Position numbers and translations under genes: made by a program | The notes under the pieces: generated by a model | The model's input: only the letters and a program-made list of their open reading frames with translations | Told to the model about the DNA's origin: nothing | The model's database searches: none | Assembly: GCF_020618475.1 (NCBI RefSeq) | Contig: NZ_CP085335.1 | Coordinates: 1,364,001 to 1,428,000 of the forward strand | Direction: 5' to 3' | Source of the DNA: Haladaptatus halobius | GTDB lineage: Archaea; Halobacteriota; Halobacteria; Halobacteriales; Haladaptataceae | DNA: 64,000 nt | Part shown: in pieces, positions 26,858 through 35,088 of the stretch | Position numbering within the stretch: the stretch's first letter is position 1 | How the letters are laid out: every line of letters starts with the position of its first letter

Positions 26858-28185
26858 ACCTAACTATCTCTCTCTTCCAGCTTCTCGTCGCGTTCTTCTT
26901 GGTGTTCATGAACGGTTTCTTCGTAGCCGCGGAGTTCGCCTTCGTGCGAATACGCCCGACGAGGGTCGGCGCGCTCGTCGACGAGGGGAGGCGATCCGCG
27001 AAACTGGTCGAGGAGGCGACGCGGAATCTAGACGACTACCTCGCAGTCTGCCAGCTCGGTATCACCCTCTCATCACTCGGACTGGGTTGGATCGGAGAAC
27101 CCGCCGTCGCGGCGCTCATCGAACCGGTTTTGGGGTCGCTCCTTCCGGCGAGCGCCATCCACGTGGCGGCCGTCGCGCTGGGGTTCAGTTTCATCACGTT
27201 CCTCCACGTCGTCTTCGGAGAACTCGCGCCAAAGACGTTCGCCATCCAAGAAGCCGAGCGAATCGCGCTCGCGGTCGCCCCGCCGATGAAGTTCTTCTAC
27301 TACGTCTTCGTTCCCGGCATCGTCGTGTTCAACGGCACCGCCAACTTCTTCACTCGTCTCGTCGGCGTCTCGCCGGCGGCCGAGACCGAGGAAGTCCACA
27401 CCGAGGAGGACGTACGGATGGTGCTTTCGAAATCGCAGGAGCAGGGCCACATCGACACCGATGAGGCGGAGATGATAGAGAGCGTCTTCGAGTTCGGCGA
27501 CACGGTCGCCCGCGAAATCATGGTGCCGCGACCGGACGTGGAAACCATCCCGGCGGCGATGCCTCTCGAAGCGCTTCGGTCGGTCGCCGCCGAAGGGAGC
27601 TACACCCGGTACCTCGTACTCGACGGGGACGAGGGCGAACAGCCGGCGGGGTTCGTCCACGTCAAGGACGTGCTCCGCGCAGTCGAGTCCGGCGAAGACG
27701 CGTCCACCGCCCGCGACCTCGCGCGCGAAGTGCTCGTCGTCCCCGAAGACCGGCGCATCGACGACCTCCTCGCCGAGTTCCAAGACCGGGAGATACAGAT
27801 GGCGGTGGTCATCGACGAGTGGGGCGCGTTCGAGGGAATCGTGACCGTCGAAGATATCCTGGAGGAGATAGTCGGCGAAATCCGCGACGAGTTCGATATC
27901 GAAGAGCAGGAGCCGTCCGTCGAGAAACTCGACGGCGGTGCGTACGCGATGGACGGTCACGTCGCCATCCAAACGGTCAACAAGGTGCTCGGTACGGACT
28001 TCCGGAGCGAGGATTTCGAGACCATCGGAGGTCTCGTGCTGAGTCAGTTGGGACGCGCCCCGGAAGTCGGGGATCGAGTGGAGTTAGACGGCTACAGCCT
28101 GCACGTCGACCGAGTCGAGGACAATCGCATCGCTCGCGTCACGGTCGAAGAGCGAACGCAGGAAGAGACGGAAACGTCCGATTAG
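26851..28185 (+). CDS. CNNM/CorC-type membrane protein with CBS pair and CorC_HlyC domain
   Basis: 444 residues in the full family layout: CNNM transmembrane domain (segments about 5-30, 65-85, 95-125, 135-165; LGITLSSLGLGWIGEP; FLHVVFGELAPK), a CBS pair (REIMVPRPDVETIPAAMPLE; MAVVIDEWGAFEGIVTVEDI) and a C-terminal CorC_HlyC domain (GGAYAMDGHVAIQTVNKVLG, ETIGGLVLSQLG). Homologues are involved in Mg/Co efflux or resistance. It is a longer paralogue of the gene at 5.6 kb, with clear similarity in the first domain. Confidence 0.92.
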   Translation: MVDLTISLFQLLVAFFLVFMNGFFVAAEFAFVRIRPTRVGALVDEGRRSAKLVEEATRNLDDYLAVCQLGITLSSLGLGWIGEPAVAALIEPVLGSLLPASAIHVAAVALGFSFITFLHVVFGELAPKTFAIQEAERIALAVAPPMKFFYYVFVPGIVVFNGTANFFTRLVGVSPAAETEEVHTEEDVRMVLSKSQEQGHIDTDEAEMIESVFEFGDTVAREIMVPRPDVETIPAAMPLEALRSVAAEGSYTRYLVLDGDEGEQPAGFVHVKDVLRAVESGEDASTARDLAREVLVVPEDRRIDDLLAEFQDREIQMAVVIDEWGAFEGIVTVEDILEEIVGEIRDEFDIEEQEPSVEKLDGGAYAMDGHVAIQTVNKVLGTDFRSEDFETIGGLVLSQLGRAPEVGDRVELDGYSLHVDRVEDNRIARVTVEERTQEETETSD

Positions 28186-28245
28186 CGGCTCGTCTTCCGA
28201 GCGACCCCTTTTGCCGGCCGTCGCCCTGATCACCGCAATCACCGC

Positions 28246-28920
28246 CTAGTAACCGCCATCACCGCCTCCACCGCCTTGGTTGCTGCCTCCGCTACCACTT
28301 CCACCACTACCGCCACCACCGCCTCCCTGCATATTCACCTGTCCGACCATCGTCGTCGGATGGATGACGCAGACATACCGTGCGACGTCCTGCGTGGCGA
28401 CGAATCGGAGTGTCTGGGTTGCTCCCTGTTGGGAGACGGTCTCCGTCACCTCGATAGCGTCCTGCGGTGGCTGTACCTGTCCGCCGCCTTGATTTCCGCC
28501 GCCACCGCCCTGATTACCGCCGCCACCGCCGGTATTCGTCTGCACGTCCGGGAAGATGACGGCGAGGTTCTGTCCGTCGGAGTTCTGCAACGCGAAGTTG
28601 TGCGGTTGGCCGTCGAGATTCTCCCACGTCACTTCGTACACCTGCCCCGCCTGCAACTGAAGGGTCGGGTTCTGCTGTCCGGAGATGGACTGCGGTGCGC
28701 GCCCTTGCCACGCCTGGACTTCACCGCCGAGACGGAACGATTCCGCAGGCTGCGGCGTCTGCTGGGCGGTCGAAACCGCGGAAACCGCGGAGAGTCCGAC
28801 GAGCGCACCGCCGGTGACCGCGAGAAATCGTCTTCGTGTCTGCCCCGAACTGCGCGTCCGGTCGTTTCGGGTCCGGCTTTGGCGACGCGTCTGGTCGTCG
28901 GTCGATCTGTCGTTCGTCAT
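28246..28920 (-). CDS. Tat-exported cupredoxin (blue copper-like) with Gly-rich linkers
   Basis: 224 residues. The signal has TRRRFLAVTGGALVGLSAVS after a basic, polar n-region of about 28 residues. The cupredoxin domain carries the type-1 copper ligands in order: His in GQPHNFAL, Cys and His in YVCVIHP, and Met in TTMVGQV. Two Gly/Asn/Gln-rich stretches interrupt or follow it (GGGGGNQGGGG; GGGGGSGGSGSGGSNQGGGG), an unusual insertion between beta-strands and a flexible C-terminus. It could accept electrons from the GMC dehydrogenase encoded nearby, which is inference from location only. Confidence 0.85.
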   Translation of the reverse strand: MTNDRSTDDQTRRQSRTRNDRTRSSGQTRRRFLAVTGGALVGLSAVSAVSTAQQTPQPAESFRLGGEVQAWQGRAPQSISGQQNPTLQLQAGQVYEVTWENLDGQPHNFALQNSDGQNLAVIFPDVQTNTGGGGGNQGGGGGNQGGGQVQPPQDAIEVTETVSQQGATQTLRFVATQDVARYVCVIHPTTMVGQVNMQGGGGGGSGGSGSGGSNQGGGGGDGGY

Positions 28921-29162
28921 ACCACAGAGGCCACTTCGGGCACGTCAATAAACGGAAGTCATCGTTCGCGGTGCAGGACGATGAACGAGGATGAACTAGG
29001 TGGCGTTTCGCCGCGGTAATCGGGACAACCCGTTCCGAAACCTCGCCCCGAAACTTCGTTCTGAAATCGCGTTCCGAATCGCGTAGCGAACGATCAGCTA
29101 CCGTGCGGCGAGTGCGACGGGTTAGACGTGCGGGCAAGACGTAGTGGGTCGAACGTAGCGAG

Positions 29163-30377
29163 TTAAACGTAGCCCTTGACGCTCGTGTGGACGCCCATCG
29201 CTTCCAGCGTCTCTTCCAAGGCGTCGAGCACGACGGCGAGATTTTGCTGGAGGGCGTACTCACGATATTTCCCGCCGGCGGAGCCTTCGTTGATCTCGGA
29301 GACCGAGAGGATGCCGAGCATGGCGAGGTCGTCCAGATGTTCGCGGAGCCATCGAGCGGTGAGAGCTTCGCGCTGGGCCGCCTCGGAGAGCGCCTTGTAC
29401 CGGGAGTAGATCTCGCGCGATCGGGCGGGCGTCTCACCCTCGGCTTCGAGGGTGGCGAGGGCGTAGACGACCAGTCGCTCGTGGTCGTTCAGGTCGGCGA
29501 TGCCGCGGGCGACCTGCTCCCGTTCGAGGAGGTCGCGGCCCCGGCGGACGTGCTCCTCGGATACCTTCTCGGCGTTCTCCTCGCGCGCGAGGTCGCCCGC
29601 CTTGAGCAGGAGATCGAGCGCTTTGCGCGCGTCGCCGGATTCCTGCGCGCCGAAGGCGGCGCAGAGAGGTATCACGTCGTCCGTGAGCACGTCGTCTTTG
29701 AATGCGACTTCGCGGCGCTGTTCGAGGACGGCCCGAAGTTCGTTGGCGTCGTATGTCGAAAAGGAGATGGAGCGCTCGCAGAGCGACGAACGAACCTTCG
29801 GCGAGAGCCCGTCGCGGAACGTGAGGTCGTTGCTGATACCGATGAGACCGATTCTGGCCTCGGTCAGATTCTCGTTCTCGCGCGCACGCGAGAGTTGATA
29901 GAGGATGCTGTCGTCTTTGAGATGGTCGATCTCGTCCAGCACGAGGAGGATGATGCCGCCGTGGCTGTCGAGTTCGTCCCACATCAGTTCGTACACCTGC
30001 GACCGCGAGTAGCCGGTTTCGCTGATGCGGTTGGCGGGGTCTCGGAGGATGTTCACGAGGTGGCTGGCGACGCGATAGCTCGAGTTCAGTCCGTCGCAAT
30101 TGACGAGTTCGGTGAAGATGTCGAGGTCGTCGTAGTCGTCCGCGTTGTTCTCCAGTTTGTCGAGCAGGAACCGCGTCGCGGCGGTTTTCCCCACTCCGGC
30201 CTTGCCGTAGAGGAAGATGTTGTCCGGTTGCTCGCCGTAGATGGCCGGTTGGAGCGCCCCGTGATACTCCTCCAACTCGGAATCCCGTCCGACCAGCGTG
30301 TCCGGCGTGTAATCGTCCAACAGCGCCTCCCGATTCTTGTAGGGAGAGTGTTCTCGGACGAATTCGAAAGAAGCCAT
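29163..30377 (-). CDS. cdc6: Orc1/Cdc6 replication initiator
   Basis: 404 residues. The AAA+ module has Walker A (LYGKAGVGKTAATRF), Walker B (ILLVLDEIDHL), sensor 1 (IGLIGISNDLTF) and an arginine-finger-like LSPKVRSSLCER; a winged-helix domain follows (RSREIYSRYKALSEAAQ, DLAMLGILSVSEINEGSAGG). The N-terminus (FVREHSPYKNREALLDDYTP) is typical of archaeal Orc1 proteins. It binds origin boxes and loads MCM. The gene sits beside a large array of origin-box-like repeats, as in haloarchaeal oriC-orc pairs, so it is probably the dedicated initiator of that origin. Confidence 0.95.
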   Translation of the reverse strand: MASFEFVREHSPYKNREALLDDYTPDTLVGRDSELEEYHGALQPAIYGEQPDNIFLYGKAGVGKTAATRFLLDKLENNADDYDDLDIFTELVNCDGLNSSYRVASHLVNILRDPANRISETGYSRSQVYELMWDELDSHGGIILLVLDEIDHLKDDSILYQLSRARENENLTEARIGLIGISNDLTFRDGLSPKVRSSLCERSISFSTYDANELRAVLEQRREVAFKDDVLTDDVIPLCAAFGAQESGDARKALDLLLKAGDLAREENAEKVSEEHVRRGRDLLEREQVARGIADLNDHERLVVYALATLEAEGETPARSREIYSRYKALSEAAQREALTARWLREHLDDLAMLGILSVSEINEGSAGGKYREYALQQNLAVVLDALEETLEAMGVHTSVKGYV

Positions 30378-30415
30378 TACTCCACCGCAAACGGAGGAGA
30401 GCCATAACCTTTCCG

Positions 30416-30613
30416 AACCACCCGTTCCGCTGATTCCTGAGATTCGTGAGAGTCGTCTGTGTCAGACGTACAGCGTTCGTGGCGGGAGTCTTCGATTCGC
30501 GGTCGCCGCGCCGGAACGGGATGAGAACGGCGGAATCCACCCGTTCCTTTGATTCCGTTGTTTCTTCTGACTCGGATGTTTAAATACCACCCCCACCCCT
30601 TCGTTCCGCTGTG
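30416..30613 (-). repeat. Left ORB cluster (three boxes, minus strand)
   Basis: Read on the minus strand: 30436-30416 ATCAGCGGAACGGGTGGTT..., 30558-30536 ATCAAAGGAACGGGTGG (diverged), and 30612-30592 ACAGCGGAACGAAGGGGTGG, the best copy. All have the G-string on the orc1 side, pointing away from the AT-rich core. The first two may also control orc1 transcription because they lie between its promoter candidate and its ATG. Confidence 0.75.
30579..30600 (-). promoter_or_regulatory. G-tract plus TATA element facing orc1 (mirror of 30815-30834)
   Basis: Minus strand reads AGGGGTGGGGGTGG followed by TATTTAAA (30586-30579). TATTTAAA is a good archaeal TATA box and points toward orc1/cdc6, whose ATG is about 200 bases on. 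The G-tract is shared with the adjacent ORB. An almost identical element points the other way at 30815. Confidence 0.6.
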
Positions 30614-30654
30614 TCGGGAGACAGCGGGGTGGAGGTGAGCGGAAGGCGTCTCCG

Positions 30655-30765
30655 AACAAGAAAGATTCAAGACATCCCACTCACAACCATATCCACAAAC
30701 CCAACGAAATAGACTATTTCACCGAAATGGTCTATTGATATTTCTCCGGAAACGTCGTCACGTGT
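30655..30765. other. AT-rich core, candidate duplex-unwinding element
   Basis: A local drop in GC content with A/T runs (AACGAAATAGACTATTTC, GGTCTATTGATATTTCTCC) lies between the two ORB clusters. It contains a short repeat in opposite orientation, AATAGAC (30706-30714 region) and GTCTATT (30730-30736). This is where origin melting would be expected. Confidence 0.6.
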
Positions 30766-30814
30766 CGGGCAGCTCGTCACCCACCCACGCCCGCGTCGAA
30801 AGACAGAGGAAAAG

Positions 30815-30834
30815 AGGGGTGGGGGTATTTATAA
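30815..30834 (+). promoter_or_regulatory. G-tract plus TATA element facing away from orc1
   Basis: AGGGGTGGGGG followed by TATTTATAA on the plus strand, the mirror image of the element at 30579-30600. A transcript from it would run rightward through the ORB array, where no protein gene is apparent. It may drive an origin RNA, or the G-tract/TATA pair may be part of the origin structure. Confidence 0.5.
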
Positions 30835-30977
30835 GCTCCTCAGACAGGGGAAACTCCGGAAACGACGCCGACAGCAACCGCTTCATCCGGCGCTAGCGAA
30901 CAGCGGAGCGGTGGGACGACGAAAACGTCAGCAAAAGCGGACAGCGACGGGAACCGGCGAACGCACTCGGACGAGAA

Positions 30978-31365
30978 ACAGCGGAACGACGGTGTATGAG
31001 TGTGCGATACAGTGACGTGAGACGGCGGGCATTGCAGAACAGCAACGGCGTGAACCAGCAGACGACAGGGAAGAAATGACGCGGAACAGCCAGCGAGAAA
31101 TGAACAGCGGAACAGCGGGGTTCGCCGGGTGCACACCCGCAGCGTCAAGGAAGAACGTCAAGACAGCGGAACGACGGGGTTCCGAAGCAACTCACCCGAC
31201 GACCGGAAGTGCCGTTGAAAGGCGCTTCAGCGTCGCTACTTCCAAAAACAACGGAATCGTGAGGTCGCCACCGGTTTGTCGCTGATTCGTATCGCGTCAG
31301 ACACAGCGGAACGATGGGGTCGAATCGATCGCTTGCGTGCCCGAAGACAGCGGAATGACGGGGTT
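30978..31365 (+). repeat. Right ORB cluster (five boxes, plus strand)
   Basis: Boxes at 30978-30995 (ACAGCGGAACGACGGTGT), 31104-31122 (ACAGCGGAACAGCGGGGTT), 31163-31181 (ACAGCGGAACGACGGGGTT), 31303-31320 (ACAGCGGAACGATGGGGT) and 31347-31365 (ACAGCGGAATGACGGGGTT). All share the orientation with the G-string to the right, away from the core, and variation is concentrated in the spacer between GGAA and GGGG. A more degenerate copy may lie at 30899-30915. Confidence 0.85.
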
Positions 31366-31519
31366 GGACGGACGCGAACGTAGCCCGATTGCACCGTGAT
31401 CGGCTGCGGATGCTCCGCTTACCAAACGGTACTTGCAGAAGGCAAACCGTAGAAAGGACACTCCCAGAAAGGAGATTCACGGCGAGAAAATTCATAGAAA
31501 GGGAGTTCTCAGAAAGATA

Positions 31520-31542
31520 CCTTCGGAAAGCCTTTCGGAAGG
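31520..31542 (-). terminator. Imperfect inverted repeat after the aldehyde dehydrogenase gene
   Basis: CCTTCGGAAAG next to CCTTTCGGAAGG forms a near-palindrome ten bases beyond the stop of the minus-strand aldehyde dehydrogenase gene. It may be a 3' end signal, though it lacks a long U-tract. Nearby AGAAAGG is repeated four times between 31452 and 31515, of unknown meaning. Confidence 0.35.
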
Positions 31543-31552
31543 TGAACGCCGG

Positions 31553-32983
31553 TTAGAGGATGATACTCTTTCTCCGCACCATCTCTTCAATGGTGAGGTG
31601 AAGTCCCTGCCGACCGATGCCGGAGGCTTTGTTCCCGCCGAACGGGATGTCGCCGAGTCCGTGGCTCGGCGCGCCGTTGATTCGCACCGCTCCGGCGTCG
31701 AGTTTGTCGGCCATCCGCCGCGCGCGGTCGTAATCCTTCGTGAACACCGAGGCGTCGAGCGCCAGATCGCTACGATTCGACAGCTCCAACGCTTCCTCCT
31801 CGCTCTCGAAGGTAGTCACGGCCGCGATGGGGCCGAACTGCTCTTCGTCGATGATTCGGGCGTCGTGCGGGACGTTCGCAAGGAGGGTGGGTTCGAAGAA
31901 CTGACCGTTGCGCTCGCCGCCGCGCACCAAGTCGGCACCCTTCTCGACGGCGTCCTCGACGAGTTCCTCCACCCAGTCGGCCTGCTCCTCGCTGATGAGC
32001 GGACCCATCTGGGTCTCCTCGTCGAACAGGTCGCCGACCGTCCACTGGTCGATGGTCGCGTCCAGTCGCTCGACCACTTCGTCGTGAACGTCCTCGTGCG
32101 CGACCACTCGGCTCACCGCGGAACAGCGCTGTCCGGCGTACTTGAACGACCCTTTTGCGCAGGCTCCGGCAACGTCGGAGAGGTTGGCGTCCGGAAAGAC
32201 GACGGCGGGCGCGTTTCCGCCGAGTTCCATGTGCAGGTCGACCATTCCACTCGTGCGCGAGACGTGCTTTCCCGCGGCGCTGGAACCGGTCATCGCCACC
32301 ATGTTGATGCGGTTGTCGCCGACGAGCAGGTCGCCGATCTCGCTCCCTCGCCCTGGCGTGAAGTTGAACGCGCCGTTCGGAACGTCGACCTCCGAAATCA
32401 CCTCGGCCAGAATCGCGGCGCTCACCGGAGTTTTGCTGGCCGGTTTGAGGATGACGCAGTTGCCCGCAGCGAGCGCCGGAGCCACCCAGAGCGCGGTGGT
32501 GGAGAGGGGGTAGTTGTACGGCGTGATAGCGAGCACGGTTCCGATGGGTTCCGGTTTGACGATGGCCTCCCAGCCTTCGTGGCCCTTCGTCGTTCCCTCG
32601 CGGTACTCGCCGCGGAGGTTGTGGGCTTCCTCCGCGGCTCGGCGGAACCGCTCGGCTGCGCTCTCGACCTCGCCGCGCGCGCTCGAAATCGGCTTCCCGG
32701 CCTCGCGGACGATTACGTCGGCCAACTCCTCCTTTCGTTCGAGCAGACCGTCGGCGATGGTCTCCATCCACTCGGCGCGCTGGGGGATGGTCGTCTCGCG
32801 CATCTCCGCCTGCGCGCGCTGTGCCGCGGCGAGTGCTTGCTCGGCGTGCTCGGCGTCCGCGGCGGCGACCTCGGCGAAGACTCCGTCCTCCGCGAGGTCG
32901 GTCACGTCGAGCACGTCGTCGGCGTCGAGCCACTCACCGTCGATGTAGAGTTGTTCTCGTCGGTGGATGCGTTTCTGTGACAT
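31553..32983 (-). CDS. NAD(P)-dependent aldehyde dehydrogenase family protein (possibly GapN-like)
   Basis: 476 residues, full length. Landmarks: ITPYNYPLSTTALWVAPALA with ILKPASKTPVSA (cofactor binding), TGSSAAGKHVSR, the catalytic Glu in HMELGGNAPAVVF and the catalytic Cys in YAGQRCSAVSRV, then DEEQFGPIAAVTTF and SGIGRQGLHLTIEEM. The overall sequence resembles archaeal enzymes annotated as non-phosphorylating glyceraldehyde-3-phosphate dehydrogenase or lactaldehyde dehydrogenase; substrate is not certain. It is divergent from the dps remnant, and a GTAAATTATTTAC palindrome sits about 25 bases above its ATG. Confidence 0.9.
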   Translation of the reverse strand: MSQKRIHRREQLYIDGEWLDADDVLDVTDLAEDGVFAEVAAADAEHAEQALAAAQRAQAEMRETTIPQRAEWMETIADGLLERKEELADVIVREAGKPISSARGEVESAAERFRRAAEEAHNLRGEYREGTTKGHEGWEAIVKPEPIGTVLAITPYNYPLSTTALWVAPALAAGNCVILKPASKTPVSAAILAEVISEVDVPNGAFNFTPGRGSEIGDLLVGDNRINMVAMTGSSAAGKHVSRTSGMVDLHMELGGNAPAVVFPDANLSDVAGACAKGSFKYAGQRCSAVSRVVAHEDVHDEVVERLDATIDQWTVGDLFDEETQMGPLISEEQADWVEELVEDAVEKGADLVRGGERNGQFFEPTLLANVPHDARIIDEEQFGPIAAVTTFESEEEALELSNRSDLALDASVFTKDYDRARRMADKLDAGAVRINGAPSHGLGDIPFGGNKASGIGRQGLHLTIEEMVRRKSIIL

Positions 32984-33006
32984 GGTTGCTCTTTGGTTCT
33001 CGGCAG

Positions 33007-33019
33007 GTAAATTATTTAC
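33007..33019. promoter_or_regulatory. Palindrome GTAAATTATTTAC in the ALDH/dps divergent region
   Basis: A perfect palindrome with a single central base lies 24 bases upstream of the aldehyde dehydrogenase ATG, where a TATA box or operator would be expected. A related GGTAAATTG sits at 33040-33048. It could be the core promoter, an operator, or both. Confidence 0.5.
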
Positions 33020-33149
33020 TCACATTCGGATTAATGCCGGTAAATTGCTTTTATGCCATTCACCCGTGGAACGCTCTCCTCGCACACGAACGTTTCTCAC
33101 GAGGACATTTTTTTATACTGGCCGCGGGCGTACTTCGGTCGGGGGTTCG

Positions 33150-33465
33150 ATGAGTCAACAGCAACAGGTTCGCCGACAAGCGGGCACCGTCGAAACCAAT
33201 CCGGTTCGGTTGGACGTGGAGAAAGCCGGACAGATCGTCGAGGCGCTGAACGCTGACCTCGCGGCGACGTACGTGCTCTATCTTGCGGAACGACCTCGAA
33301 GCGTACGACGACATCATCGAGAGCGTCAGCAGTCACATCAAATTAACCGAGAATTTGGGTGACTATGCGACGGGCGAGATACTGCGCGAGCAACTGGTGG
33401 AGTTGGAAAAGTACGCTCACGACGCCGGCAACTTCCTCGTCCGCGACTCGCTCACGCTCTGGTAA
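33150..33465 (+). pseudogene. dpsA: DpsA (ferritin-like DNA-protection protein), internally deleted
   Basis: The N-terminus (MSQQQQVRRQAGTVETN, GQIVEALNADLAATYVLY) and C-terminus (RNDLEAYDDIIESVSSHIKL, NLGDYATGEILREQLVELE) match haloarchaeal DpsA ends. The roughly 60-residue middle, including the HWNVEG-like and DELAER-like ferroxidase ligands, is missing, and the two parts are in different frames, meeting at about 33282. A deletion inside the gene explains this. Iron storage and DNA protection should be lost from this copy. The upstream region keeps a TATA-like TTTTTTTATAC (33109-33119). Confidence 0.85.
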
Positions 33466-33590
33466 CGAGCATCCTCTTGAACTTCTTCTCACTTATCTCA
33501 CGGACTGGAATCACTCACGCTAATTATTTCTCGTAATAATCTCGCTGAAAGTTTTATGCCGTATCACCCGGAGGTGACGACAGCTATCGC

Positions 33591-34325
33591 ATGGTTTCGA
33601 AGCGCTTCTTGCGGGAATCTCGGGAGCTAATCGAGCGAGGCGACGGCCGCTACAAGTTCCTCCAGCACCGAGACGAACGCTGTCTCAGCGCGCTGGTCGC
33701 GGCAGGTCGGGGAGTCGTCGCCGTCCAAGGGATTCCGTCGGCGGACAAAGCCGCCTACCTCGACGTACTCGGCAAGATAAACTACCAGTACTTCGAAGCG
33801 CGCGGGTTCGAGCGCAATGTTAGCGGTAAGTTCTATCGCTACGACGAAGAGGCGGAGCGGCGGTTCCGGTCGGCCATCACCGAGAAGTTGTCCAGTCCCG
33901 TCGAACAGCTCCATCGTCTGCTGTCGGCTCACGACGCGCTCCTCGAATCGGCCGACGACGTCGATGTGGCGAGCGCATCCGGCGACGGTGCGGCGAAAAC
34001 GATGAACCGCGACGGGCCGAAAGCGTCGGGGCAGACCGTCTCCCGAAAACGGGAGACGACCGTCGCCCGGCAGACGAACCGCGCGGTTCGAGGGGGTTGG
34101 TATCTGGTCGTCGAGTTGTACAACCACTCGCTCGACTCCGGCGAACGAATCGCCGAAGGAAAGCGATGGAGACGCCAGCGCCTGTACGGCCAACAACGCA
34201 TTCCCGGCGTCGAGCAACTGCTCGACACGCCGCTGTTCGAACAGGTGACGAGCGACGACCTTGCTCGGCTTCGGGAGCTAGATCGGTTCGCTCCGGCGGA
34301 CGCGCACAAGATCGGCACCGGTTGA
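33591..34325 (+). CDS. Hypothetical protein, unknown fold
   Basis: 244 residues, basic at both ends, no signal or membrane segment. The first 105 residues form a helix-rich block (KRFLRESRELIERGDGRY, GIPSADKAAYLDVLGKINYQ, EEAERRFRSAITEKL). A low-complexity linker (125-160) follows, and then a second block with GGWYLVVELYNHSLDSGERI and QRIPGVEQLLDTPLFEQV. I recognise no family. The start is supported by a GGAGGTGA ribosome-binding-like sequence at 33571-33578 and GC-rich third positions. It neighbours a deleted dps gene and a degenerate RecA-like gene. Confidence 0.65.
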   Translation: MVSKRFLRESRELIERGDGRYKFLQHRDERCLSALVAAGRGVVAVQGIPSADKAAYLDVLGKINYQYFEARGFERNVSGKFYRYDEEAERRFRSAITEKLSSPVEQLHRLLSAHDALLESADDVDVASASGDGAAKTMNRDGPKASGQTVSRKRETTVARQTNRAVRGGWYLVVELYNHSLDSGERIAEGKRWRRQRLYGQQRIPGVEQLLDTPLFEQVTSDDLARLRELDRFAPADAHKIGTG

Positions 34326-34410
34326 GCAACCGACACCAGTGGCTACTGACCGAGTAGCGGTTCGAAGCTCACTCTAAAATACTTCGTCCAAAGCTCCGAG
34401 TCGCCCCCAC

Positions 34411-35088
34411 TCAGAGCGATAGCCAACCGGTCGTCACGTCCTGTCGGACGAGGTGCCACCGCTGTTCCGCCACCTCGCCCGTCGCGCACACTTCGACGAC
34501 GGCGTCGAAGGCGGGCGACAACGTGCGGACGACCATTGAGTCCATATCCGCAGGGAGGTGGAAGTGAGCCATCCCGCGGACGTTCCGGATGCGTGCGGTC
34601 AGGACGTGCAGGAACCGGAACACCGACTCGCGGCTGTGCTCCTCCAAGAGCGGGGTGAGCGAGTCGAAACAGACGCGGAGTTCGCCCGACGCCAACCCGC
34701 CGCTCTCTCGCTCGAACTCGTCTATCGCCTCGGAGATGGTGATACCGAGGGAGGGAAGCGACGTACTCGTAACGACCGTCGTATCCGTCTCGCACCCGCC
34801 GCTCGATATCGCGGTGGCACTTCGAGTGTGGGTCGCTCGTTCGACGACCTTCACGCTGCCCGCGCTCGGTTCGTGCGAGTGGGTGTGGCCGCCGCGCGTT
34901 CTGACGAACACTCGTCGACGCGGCTCGGTTTCGGACTCACCGAGGAATCGGCCGCAAGCCTGCTCCATGACCGGCTCCGGCCCGATCAACAGGAGTCCAC
35001 TTCCTCGGCGTTTCAGCCCTGCCAGTGTCCGCGTGAACACCGCCGCCGTTTCCGGCTTGTGGACACTGGTTTCGCCGCTGCATTCCAT
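34411..35088 (-). CDS. RecA-like haloarchaeal regulatory protein without Walker A lysine
   Basis: 225 residues resembling the KaiC/RecA-fold proteins common in haloarchaea (DUF7504-like). RGSGLLLIGPEPVMEQACGR is at the P-loop position but lacks the GKT/S, and the Walker-B-like strand reads LRVCFDSLTPLLEEH, followed by SVFRFLHVLTARIRNVRGMAHFH. ATP hydrolysis is therefore unlikely; such proteins are thought to be signalling partners of bacterio-opsin-activator-type regulators. An AT-rich promoter with TATAATAAATT lies above the ATG near 35111-35125. Confidence 0.75.
   Translation of the reverse strand: MECSGETSVHKPETAAVFTRTLAGLKRRGSGLLLIGPEPVMEQACGRFLGESETEPRRRVFVRTRGGHTHSHEPSAGSVKVVERATHTRSATAISSGGCETDTTVVTSTSLPSLGITISEAIDEFERESGGLASGELRVCFDSLTPLLEEHSRESVFRFLHVLTARIRNVRGMAHFHLPADMDSMVVRTLSPAFDAVVEVCATGEVAEQRWHLVRQDVTTGWLSL

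Larger units (their letters stand above)
30416..31365. other. Replication origin (oriC-type) with inverted origin-recognition-box clusters
   Basis: Directly upstream of orc1/cdc6, about 950 bases without a convincing gene hold two clusters of a repeat with core CAGCGGAACGANGGGGT. The left cluster is on the minus strand and the right one on the plus strand. Between them is an AT-rich core. In haloarchaea origins consist of an AT-rich unwinding element flanked by inverted ORBs with a terminal G-string next to an orc gene. Every element of that layout is present here. Box sequence differs somewhat from the best known haloarchaeal ORB, so the initiator may have its own specificity. Confidence 0.85.

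Noticed and set aside
30416..31365. CRISPR array
   Set aside because: The repeats are short, degenerate, unevenly spaced and in both orientations; they fit origin boxes, not a CRISPR.
31433..32980. A 515-residue plus-strand open frame opposite the aldehyde dehydrogenase
   Set aside because: It is the antisense of a clear aldehyde dehydrogenase and has no recognisable domain.
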